From: Pontimonas sp.
GTDB lineage: Bacteria; Actinomycetota; Actinomycetes; Actinomycetales; Microbacteriaceae
Assembly: GCA_023263045.1 (NCBI GenBank)
Contig: JALQXU010000040.1
Coordinates: forward strand, 1 to 7,787
Reading direction: 5' to 3'
Length of the DNA: 7,787 nucleotides
Shown: piece after piece, positions 1 through 5,047 of the stretch
Layout of the letters: every line of letters begins with the position of its first letter
How positions within the stretch are numbered: the first letter of the stretch is position 1
The notes under the pieces: model-generated
What the model saw: only the letters and a program-made list of their open reading frames with translations
Told to the model about the DNA's origin: nothing
Database searches by the model: none
Made by a program: the position numbers and the translations under genes

Positions 1-348
1 CAAGCCCTCGCCCAAGAGCACACGCTACTTTTCCTCGATGAACCCCTGACGGGCCTTGATATCAAGTCAGCTCAAACAATCGACGACATCCTCCACCAGG
101 AACCCGCCAGGGGGTGTTCGGTGGTGTTCACCACCCATGACCTGGAAGAAGCGCGAGCCGCCGATCACGTGATTCTGGTCTCCGGCTACGTGGTTGCCGA
201 TGGCGCCCCGGAAGAGGTCCTGACCCCAGAGAACCTGGCTCGGGCGTATGGGCTGGGTTTGCTTCATCCCGAAAACACCGCTTCGCTAGGAATCATCGAT
301 GATGCCCACGACCCGCACCACGGCCATGACCCGGAGGCTCACGGATGA
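1..348 (+). CDS. Metal ABC transporter ATP-binding protein, C-terminal part (ZnuC/MntB-like)
   Basis: The open frame enters from the left edge and shows the last 115 residues of an ABC-type ATPase, which powers a membrane importer from the cytoplasmic side. Visible are the Walker B segment LLFLDEP (about residues 9-15), the D-loop TGLD and the switch histidine in VVFTTHD (His 46 of the visible part). Walker A and the signature motif lie before the window. The C-terminal end carries a histidine- and aspartate-rich tail, DDAHDPHHGHDPEAHG, typical of zinc-handling proteins but not required for ATPase function. The stop overlaps the start of the zur-like gene (ATGA, 345-348), so the two are almost certainly co-transcribed and translationally coupled. 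That context points to zinc as the substrate; manganese is possible. The ABC ATPase identity is firm, the substrate is inferred. Confidence 0.88.
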   Translation, partial: QALAQEHTLLFLDEPLTGLDIKSAQTIDDILHQEPARGCSVVFTTHDLEEARAADHVILVSGYVVADGAPEEVLTPENLARAYGLGLLHPENTASLGIIDDAHDPHHGHDPEAHG

Positions 349-734
349 AACGCAATACCAAGCAACGTGAAGAGGTATGGCAGGCCCTCGAATCCACCCC
401 CGAGTTCGTCAGCGCACAGGAACTGCACCAGAAACTGCGTAGTGGTGGCTCCACCATCGGCCTGGCTACGGTCTATCGGACTCTCAATGCGCTTGCCGAA
501 GAAGGAAGCGCTGACGCTCTGAGTGTGGAAGGGGAGAACCTGTATCGAGCGTGCTCACCTGGACACCATCACCATCTGATTTGCCGGGAATGTGGGACGA
601 CGACCGAAATTGAGGCCGGAGAGGTCGAAGCGTGGGCGAAGTCGATTGCGGCGAAATATGGCTATGACAACCCTCAGCACATTGTGGACATTTTTGGGAC
701 ATGCCCTGCCTGCCAGACAGGGGTTGCCCCCTAG
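345..734 (+). CDS. zur: Fur-family zinc uptake regulator Zur
   Basis: This is a 129-residue Fur-family repressor, the usual length for Zur. The N-terminal winged helix spans about residues 1-65, with the recognition-helix segment GLATVYRTLNAL at 39-50. The C-terminal dimerisation domain has two CxxC pairs (Cys80/83 and Cys120/123) that form the structural zinc site, a HHHH run at 74-77 and His112. Compared from memory with Mycobacterium tuberculosis Zur, Asp57, Cys70, His75 and His77 fit the regulatory site and His74, His76, Glu95 and His112 fit the third site, so the metal sites look complete. The ATG has a GGAGG seven bases upstream (333-337) and overlaps the stop of the transporter ATPase gene. 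The neighbours, a metal ABC transporter before and zinc-free ribosomal proteins after, support Zur over Fur or PerR. Zinc-bound Zur normally represses uptake and alternative ribosomal protein genes. Confidence 0.9.
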   Translation: MKRNTKQREEVWQALESTPEFVSAQELHQKLRSGGSTIGLATVYRTLNALAEEGSADALSVEGENLYRACSPGHHHHLICRECGTTTEIEAGEVEAWAKSIAAKYGYDNPQHIVDIFGTCPACQTGVAP

Positions 735-758
735 CCTCTGAGGGCGTACAGTAGGGGT

Positions 759-786
759 TTGGTTCAGCCACCTAGCGCTGTATCTT
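759..786 (+). promoter_or_regulatory. Candidate promoter of the rpmB-rpmG-rpsN operon
   Basis: TTGGTT at 759-764 and TATCTT at 781-786 are separated by 16 bases and resemble a sigma-70-type promoter. Transcription would start near 793, giving an untranslated leader of about 98 bases before rpmB. The match is moderate and no other pair in 735-890 looks better to me. This is inference from sequence alone. Confidence 0.35.
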
Positions 787-804
787 GTGCGCACAGAGGC
801 CTCT
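786..804. promoter_or_regulatory. Two abutting 10-bp palindromes, possible operator
   Basis: TGTGCGCACA (786-795) and AGAGGCCTCT (795-804) are both perfect palindromes and share the A at 795. They lie just after the candidate -10 box of the ribosomal protein operon and over its expected start point, where a repressor would act. Neither resembles the AT-rich actinobacterial Zur box, so the binding protein, if any, is unknown. Chance cannot be excluded for short GC-rich palindromes. Confidence 0.3.
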
Positions 805-850
805 CTCTTCGGAAAAAAGTCTCTGATTGCGTGCCGACAAGTGACCTTGG

Positions 851-868
851 GTAGGGCAGTAGCCCTAC
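851..868 (+). promoter_or_regulatory. Leader hairpin before rpmB
   Basis: GTAGGGC (851-857) and GCCCTAC (862-868) form a perfect 7-bp stem with the tetraloop AGTA. The hairpin ends 12 bases before the AGGAGG ribosome binding site of rpmB (881-886). It has no T-tract after it, so it is not an intrinsic terminator. It could be an RNA leader element, for instance autoregulatory, or a DNA operator. The structure is seen; the function is not known. Confidence 0.4.
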
Positions 869-890
869 GGTAGCGATAACAGGAGGAAAC

Positions 891-1127
891 ATGGCAGCAG
901 TCTGCCAAGTGACCGGAGCCACCCCTGGTTTTGGACACAACATCTCACACTCGCACCGACGCACCAAGCGCCGGTTCGATCCGAATATCCAGAAGAAGAC
1001 CTACTTTGTTCCGTCTTTGAAGCGCAACGTGACCTTGACACTCTCTGCAAAGGGGATCAAGACCGTTGATGCTCGCGGTATCGAGTCCGTCGTCGCAGAG
1101 CTGCTCGCTCGTGGGGAGAAGATCTAA
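891..1127 (+). CDS. rpmB: 50S ribosomal protein L28, zinc-independent type
   Basis: The 78-residue product is a bacterial L28, a small basic protein of the large ribosomal subunit. Family hallmarks are the start MAAVCQVTG, the [19 protein letters not shown] stretch at residues 16-34 and the [11 protein letters not shown] segment at 55-65. Only one cysteine (Cys5) is present; the zinc-binding form carries CxxC pairs, so this is the zinc-free form. AGGAGG at 881-886 precedes the ATG by four bases, slightly close. The stop overlaps the rpmG start (TAATG, 1125-1129), so it is the first gene of an rpmB-rpmG-rpsN operon. Position after zur suggests regulation by zinc status, but no classical Zur box is visible upstream. 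Confidence 0.95.
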   Translation: MAAVCQVTGATPGFGHNISHSHRRTKRRFDPNIQKKTYFVPSLKRNVTLTLSAKGIKTVDARGIESVVAELLARGEKI

Positions 1128-1294
1128 TGGCTAAAGCACAAGACGTTCGACCCATCATCAAGCTTCGTTCCACCGCTGGCACGGGCTACACCTATGTCAC
1201 CCGTAAGAACCGTCGTAACGACCCGGACCGCTTGGTTCTCAAGAAGTACGACCCCGTAGTGCGTCAGCACGTTGAATTCCGCGAGGAGCGATAA
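1127..1294 (+). CDS. rpmG: 50S ribosomal protein L33, zinc-independent type
   Basis: This short gene encodes 55 residues, starting [18 protein letters not shown] and ending in the segment [15 protein letters not shown]. It is L33 of the large ribosomal subunit. The motifs [18 protein letters not shown] and LKKYDP are typical of the family. There are no cysteines at all, whereas the zinc-binding L33 has two CxxC pairs, so this is the cysteine-free form. The ATG overlaps the rpmB stop codon by one base and has GGGGAG at 1113-1118 as ribosome binding site inside rpmB. It is followed after two bases by rpsN. Co-transcription of the three genes is nearly certain. Confidence 0.95.
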   Translation: MAKAQDVRPIIKLRSTAGTGYTYVTRKNRRNDPDRLVLKKYDPVVRQHVEFREER

Positions 1295-1296
1295 GC

Positions 1297-1602
1297 ATGG
1301 CTAAGAAGAGCAAGATTGCGCGCAACGAACAGCGCAAAGTGATTGTGGAGCGTTACGCCGAGAAGCGTCTCGAGCTCAAGAAGGCTCTCGTTGACCCCAA
1401 CGGAACCGACGAGTCTCGCGAAGCCGCTCGTGTGGGCCTGCAGAAGCTCCCTCGTAACGCCTCTCCGGTTCGGGTTCGCGGTCGCGATGCGATCGACGGT
1501 CGGCCTCGTGGGTTCCTGAGCAAATACGGTGTTTCCCGTGTCAGATTCCGCGAAATGGCACACCGAGGCGAATTACCGGGCATAACTAAGTCCAGCTGGT
1601 AA
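1297..1602 (+). CDS. rpsN: 30S ribosomal protein S14, long zinc-independent type
   Basis: The 101-residue product is S14 of the small ribosomal subunit. The start [14 protein letters not shown] and the C-terminal half with [28 protein letters not shown] identify it. Zinc-binding S14 is about 61 residues with two CxxC motifs; this protein is of the long class and has no cysteine, so it does not need zinc. AGGAG at 1284-1288 lies inside the end of rpmG, eight bases before the ATG, and only two bases separate the genes. The three proteins L28, L33 and S14 are the classical set whose zinc-free forms are induced by zinc starvation in actinobacteria. Whether these are the only copies in this genome or extra copies cannot be told from the window. 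Confidence 0.96.
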   Translation: MAKKSKIARNEQRKVIVERYAEKRLELKKALVDPNGTDESREAARVGLQKLPRNASPVRVRGRDAIDGRPRGFLSKYGVSRVRFREMAHRGELPGITKSSW

Positions 1603-1612
1603 CTTTTTTGGT

Positions 1613-1639
1613 GGCTCGGGAGCGTTTCTGGGCCGAGCC
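1613..1639 (+). other. Hairpin between rpsN and hup
   Basis: GGCTCGG (1613-1619) pairs perfectly with CCGAGCC (1633-1639) across a 13-base loop. A run of six T lies before the stem at 1604-1609, not after it, and on the minus strand the stem is followed by A's, so it is not a standard intrinsic terminator in either direction. It may be a processing or stability element at the end of the ribosomal protein mRNA, or part of the hup leader. Confidence 0.35.
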
Positions 1640-1672
1640 GAAATACCTACCAAGTCCGAGGAGGACACAGTT

Positions 1673-1945
1673 ATGAATCGCTCAGAACTTGTCGCAGCAG
1701 TTGCTGCACACACTGGTCACAGCCAGGCAGCAGTTAACGGCGTCGTTGACGCTATCTTCACCGTGGTGTCCAAGGAAGTTGCCTCGGGCAACAAGGTCAC
1801 CATCCCCGGTTGGGTTTCCTTCGAGCGCACCCACCGTGCAGCTCGCCAGGGCCGCAACCCCCAGACCGGTGCAACGATTCAGATCGCTGCATCCAAGAGC
1901 GTCAAGGTTTCTGCTGGTAGCAAGCTGAAGGCTGCTGTCAAGTAG
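1673..1945 (+). CDS. hup: HU-family nucleoid DNA-binding protein
   Basis: This is a 90-residue histone-like HU protein, which forms dimers that bend and compact DNA in the nucleoid. The start MNRSELVAAVA, the helix region with NGVVDAIFTVVSKEVASG, the segment VTIPGWVSFERTHRAARQGRNPQTG (residues 43-67), containing the DNA-intercalating arm, and the IQIAASKSVKVSAGSKLK end are classic. In the usual F-G-F motif the first aromatic is changed: here it is IPGWVSF. There is no lysine/alanine-rich tail like that of mycobacterial HupB, so it is the short form. A strong AGGAGG (1659-1664) lies eight bases before the ATG. The gene follows rpsN by 70 bases and is closed by a strong hairpin, so it is probably its own unit or the last gene of the ribosomal operon. 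Confidence 0.95.
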   Translation: MNRSELVAAVAAHTGHSQAAVNGVVDAIFTVVSKEVASGNKVTIPGWVSFERTHRAARQGRNPQTGATIQIAASKSVKVSAGSKLKAAVK

Positions 1946-1962
1946 TTTCTGACTCACTCGAT

Positions 1963-1996
1963 CATCAGGGACGACCAGAGCTGGTCGTCCCTGATG
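1963..1996 (+). terminator. Strong stem-loop terminator after hup
   Basis: CATCAGGGACGACCAG (1963-1978) is the exact reverse complement of CTGGTCGTCCCTGATG (1981-1996), with AG between; allowing for a real loop the stem is about 15 bp. It starts 18 bases after the hup stop codon. The downstream tail is poor in T, which is common for actinobacterial terminators. It separates hup from the next gene. Confidence 0.8.
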
Positions 1997-2034
1997 TCGT
2001 TAACGCCTGAGTAAAGGGCCCCAGGCCCCTCGCC

Positions 2035-2047
2035 TACACTCGTGATG
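2035..2047 (+). promoter_or_regulatory. -10 box of a leaderless copD-ctaG transcript
   Basis: TACACT (2035-2040) ends six bases before the GTG start at 2047, so transcription would begin at or next to the start codon. No Shine-Dalgarno sequence precedes this GTG. The -35 region is not recognisable. The same arrangement is seen at dcd (6455-6467). Confidence 0.5.
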
Positions 2048-4053
2048 TGACAACCCGGTGGCCTGTTTCTCTGGTGAGCGCCCTGGCGCTCATCATCAGC
2101 GGTGGCCTGGTAGCGCTTCTTGTGGGCCTCGCTGTCGGCGGCGGCGCGGAGCCGCTTCTTCTTGTCGATCCGGGCGATGGCGTGCGGTATGGACTTCCCG
2201 CCGCAAAGGCCTTTGTTCACTTGGGAGCCGCACTAGCAGTAGGGGCTTTGATGCTTGCCGCATTCGCCTTGTCACCTCAGGATTCGGGATTTAGCGTCTC
2301 ACTCACCATCGCAGCCCTCGGGGCGGCCCTGATGACGATTGCGTCTGCGACAACAGGGTTTTTGACCTTCTTATCGATTTATCTCGAACCGATTGCGCTC
2401 ACCCAGCAATTTGGCGATGTCTTGTGGCTGTTTCTGAGCGAGACTGAGATCGGACGCGCGTGGCTGATTTCTACGCTCCTATCGGCCACCGTGACGGTCC
2501 TCGCCGTGCTGATTCGATCCCACACGGGAGTCTTCTTCATCGGGGTGCTGGCCGTGGCATCACTGTGGCCCCTGGCAGAGCTGGGTCATGCTGCGGGTAC
2601 GGCCAACCATGAAGCGGCGGTGAGCGCATCGTTTACGCACAGTGTGTTTACCGCGATGTGGGTGGGAGGCCTCGCGACACTGGCCATCCTCGCCTGGGGT
2701 TCCTCTCGAAGCGGAATACCGCTCACGAGTGTGTTCCAGCGCTTTTCGACTATCGCTCTTCTGAGCTTCAGTGTTGTTGCTCTCTCTGGCATCACCAATG
2801 CCTGGCTACGAGTCGGGACTATTGAGGGTCTGTGGACTCCATATGGAGCCCTCGTTGTCGCGAAGGCGGTCATCCTTGTGGTTCTGGGGGCGATGGGTGC
2901 GCTGTATCGCCAGCGCCTCATTTCGCAGATGGAGAGGGCGGAGCGAGGAGTGCGCTCGGTAACGCTGCGAGTAGTCGGCTTGGAGTTGGCGGTCATGGGT
3001 GTTGCAATGGGCCTCGCGAGCGCTCTGGCTCGCACCCCCACACCCGTGCCAGAAATTCCCGCATCCGAAAGCGCTCAAGCCACTCCGGCCGAGATTTTGA
3101 CAGGTGAGCTCCTGCCACCCGAATTTACCTGGGGGCAGGTCTTTACTCAGTGGCAGTTTGACGTGATCTGGGCGCTGATTGTGGTGTTCGGTTCGATGTT
3201 CTATGTCTGGGGGCACCTGCGTCTCGCGAGGCGAGGTGATGCATGGCCCGTTTCTCGAACCATCATGTGGGTGTCAGGAATGCTGCTGTTGGGCCTGTCG
3301 ACCAACTCTGGATTGGCGGTCTATGGCACGTATCTCTTTAGCGTCCACATGGTGGCCCACATGTTGCTCTCCATGGCTGTTCCCCTGCTATTGGTGTTGA
3401 GCGCGCCCATCACCCTCGCTTCTCGAGCCATCGCAGTGAGGAAAGACGGGTCCAGGGGCGCCAGGGAGTGGATTTTGCTCGTCGTTCACTCCCGTTACCT
3501 GGCGATTCTCGGTCACCCTCTGGTCGCGGCAGTCATTTTTGGAATCTCCTTGATCGTCTTTTACTACTCACCGCTCTTCCGGTGGGCACTCGAGGAGCAT
3601 CTGGGTCACCAGTGGATGATTCTGCACTTCGTGTTTACGGGGTACCTTTTCGCTCAATCGCTGGTGGGAGTGGACCCCTCGCCACACAACCCTCCCTACC
3701 CCCTGCGGCTCATCATTGTGTTGGCCACCATGGCGTTCCACGCCTTCTTTGGAGTGGGGCTGATTTATGGCACTGGCTTGCTTGTTCCCGAATGGTACGG
3801 GGCGATGGGTCGGGAATGGGGTCTCGATCCGCTCGCAGACCAGCAACAAGGTGGAGAGCTCGCGTGGGGATTAGGGGAAATCCCGACCCTGCTGTTGGCC
3901 ATTGTGGTGACGTGGTCGTGGAGCAGGAGTGATGAGCGCAAAAACAAACGACGGGACCGCGCTGCGGACCGTGATGGTGATCGCGAACTCGCCGCTTACA
4001 ACGAGATGCTCGGGGCATTAGCCTCGCGAGATGAGAAGCTCAGTAAAGGTTGA
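2047..4053 (+). CDS. CopD - CtaG fusion membrane protein (copper handling / cytochrome oxidase assembly)
   Basis: The 668-residue polytopic membrane protein joins two known families. Residues about 50-330 resemble the copper resistance protein CopD, with several hydrophobic helices and conserved histidines such as His58, His181, His188 and His198 (H-S-V-F-T-A-M-W-V-G-G). A proline- and alanine-rich linker (331-360) leads to a CtaG domain (about 365-625), recognised by VHMVAHMLLSMAVPLLLVLSAP (433-454), the HFVFTGYLFAQSLVGVDPSPH stretch (527-547) and His565. CtaG helps deliver copper to cytochrome c oxidase, so the fusion probably imports or passes copper to the respiratory chain; this is family inference. 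The tail after 627 is highly charged and likely cytoplasmic. The GTG start at 2047 is supported by a -10 box at leaderless distance. The 3' end overlaps the convergent gene by 14 bases. Confidence 0.88.
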   Translation: MTTRWPVSLVSALALIISGGLVALLVGLAVGGGAEPLLLVDPGDGVRYGLPAAKAFVHLGAALAVGALMLAAFALSPQDSGFSVSLTIAALGAALMTIASATTGFLTFLSIYLEPIALTQQFGDVLWLFLSETEIGRAWLISTLLSATVTVLAVLIRSHTGVFFIGVLAVASLWPLAELGHAAGTANHEAAVSASFTHSVFTAMWVGGLATLAILAWGSSRSGIPLTSVFQRFSTIALLSFSVVALSGITNAWLRVGTIEGLWTPYGALVVAKAVILVVLGAMGALYRQRLISQMERAERGVRSVTLRVVGLELAVMGVAMGLASALARTPTPVPEIPASESAQATPAEILTGELLPPEFTWGQVFTQWQFDVIWALIVVFGSMFYVWGHLRLARRGDAWPVSRTIMWVSGMLLLGLSTNSGLAVYGTYLFSVHMVAHMLLSMAVPLLLVLSAPITLASRAIAVRKDGSRGAREWILLVVHSRYLAILGHPLVAAVIFGISLIVFYYSPLFRWALEEHLGHQWMILHFVFTGYLFAQSLVGVDPSPHNPPYPLRLIIVLATMAFHAFFGVGLIYGTGLLVPEWYGAMGREWGLDPLADQQQGGELAWGLGEIPTLLLAIVVTWSWSRSDERKNKRRDRAADRDGDRELAAYNEMLGALASRDEKLSKG

Positions 4054-4996
4054 GAACGGGTTGGTCGGTTGAGGTTCCGCGAACAACCCCCACCACATCA
4101 AACTCTTCGGTGTCACGAAACTCGGTAATCGACCCATCAAAGAGCGACTGGACCTGGACGGTCACCTCGGCGACACCCGATTCGGCCACCATCGTCCACG
4201 TCGCACGATCCGCTGAGAGCCTCAGGTCGATTTCGGGGTAGTCGAGGATGGTCCACTGCACTGCCCCGACCACACGATCCGAAATGGACACCCCGAACGG
4301 GCATTCGGCTGGCTGCAAGACAGCTTGAGCAGCACACCCATCCAGGTAGGCCTCCAGCGCACCCGTGGTGTTCTCGAGCAATGTGCTCGTTGGCGACACC
4401 ACGAGCCTCACGCCCACGGGCGCTCCCACCTCTGTCATCACCGACACCACCGGTTCTGCTTGAACCCACTCCGTCTCGAGGGAGGATGAATAGATTCCTG
4501 GAACCAAGACGGTGGTGCGCGGGGGAACACCCAAGTCCCCCACATTGAGGTCGGTCCCATTGACGCTCACGCGCTCATCACCGATGACCGCAAACTGCAG
4601 ATTCGCGAGGGGTTGTCGGGAAAAACGCCACGTGTCGAAGAACCACAGAATCGGTTCCCCACCGGTCACCACAAACACTGTGGAGTGAGTCTCGTCGCCT
4701 AATTCGTAGTCAGCTTGGATGACCAACTCCCCTGTGGGCAGCGATGACGTTCCCACAATCCTGGGGTTCTGAGGAGTTTCCGACGCTAACGGGAGAATCT
4801 GAGGGGCTCTGGTCAACCCCGCTTGAGAAGCGGCAAGCCCGTAATCACTGGACTCGAGGGCTTTCAGATAGGAGGTCACAAAGCTGGTGGCGGAGAACAG
4901 GGTGACATTCAGCGCTAAGACAGTCAGCAACCAAAGCGCGACGACCCCGAGTGCGAGAAGCCCAAACCTCCGCACGATTGCCCACATAACTGCCAT
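4040..4996 (-). CDS. Membrane-anchored extracytoplasmic protein, family not recognised
   Basis: This 318-residue protein has a short basic start, MAVMWAIVRR, then one strong hydrophobic helix (about 11-36) and no cysteine in a lipobox position, so it is probably an uncleaved signal anchor with the rest outside the membrane. The exported part appears to be mainly beta-strand and is acidic. Residues 136-172 (VIGDERVSVNGTDLNV... TVLVPGIYSS) resemble the repeated domain of TcaA-like or similar cell-envelope proteins, where a V-NG element is followed by PG-Y; this is a weak resemblance from memory. Two cysteines, Cys221 and Cys232, could form a disulfide. The ATG at 4996 lacks a clear ribosome binding site; a second ATG lies three codons on. 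It is divergent from a helicase gene and overlaps the end of copD-ctaG. I do not assign a function. Confidence 0.8.
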   Translation of the reverse strand: MAVMWAIVRRFGLLALGVVALWLLTVLALNVTLFSATSFVTSYLKALESSDYGLAASQAGLTRAPQILPLASETPQNPRIVGTSSLPTGELVIQADYELGDETHSTVFVVTGGEPILWFFDTWRFSRQPLANLQFAVIGDERVSVNGTDLNVGDLGVPPRTTVLVPGIYSSSLETEWVQAEPVVSVMTEVGAPVGVRLVVSPTSTLLENTTGALEAYLDGCAAQAVLQPAECPFGVSISDRVVGAVQWTILDYPEIDLRLSADRATWTMVAESGVAEVTVQVQSLFDGSITEFRDTEEFDVVGVVRGTSTDQPVLNLY

Positions 4997-4997
4997 C

Positions 4998-5015
4998 CTA
5001 GGTTGGTTGACCTAG
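4998..5015. promoter_or_regulatory. Inverted repeat in the divergent promoter region
   Basis: CTAGGT (4998-5003) and ACCTAG (5010-5015) form a 6-bp inverted repeat with a six-base spacer. It lies between the divergent starts of the membrane-anchored protein gene (4996) and the helicase gene (5048). TAGGTT (4999-5004) could be a -10 box for the helicase and TAGGTC on the minus strand (5014-5009) one for the other gene, so the symmetry may simply reflect back-to-back promoters or be an operator. Evidence is weak. Confidence 0.3.
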
Positions 5016-5033
5016 CCCATTTCCGGTCACACG

Positions 5034-5041
5034 AGGAGGAG
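5034..5041 (+). promoter_or_regulatory. Ribosome binding site fixing the helicase start at 5048
   Basis: AGGAGGAG lies six bases before GTG 5048. The frame is open further upstream to a TTG at 5003, but that codon has no ribosome binding site and sits inside the divergent promoter region, so GTG 5048 is the better start. Confidence 0.75.
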
Positions 5042-5047
5042 TTTTCA

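Noticed and set aside
719..732. AGGGG-TTGC-CCCCT at the zur stop as a terminator
   Set aside because: The stem is only about five base pairs, overlaps the coding end and has no T-tract.
735..890. A classical actinobacterial Zur box before rpmB
   Set aside because: I looked for an AT-rich TGAnAATGATnnTCA-like palindrome and found nothing close enough to call.
555..938. Minus-strand open frames across the zur end and rpmB leader
   Set aside because: They overlap zur and rpmB, show no recognisable protein family and lack start signals.
2586..3216. Long open frames on the minus strand inside copD-ctaG (151 and 136 codons)
   Set aside because: They lie wholly within a well-supported membrane protein gene, show no family features and have no ribosome binding sites; they follow from GC-rich codon bias.
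3468..3932. Plus-strand 154-codon open frame inside the CtaG domain
   Set aside because: It is an out-of-frame shadow of a clearly coding stretch and has no protein-like composition.
5003..5047. TTG 5003 as start of the helicase, adding 15 residues
   Set aside because: It has no ribosome binding site and lies in the divergent promoter region, while GTG 5048 has a strong AGGAGGAG at proper distance.
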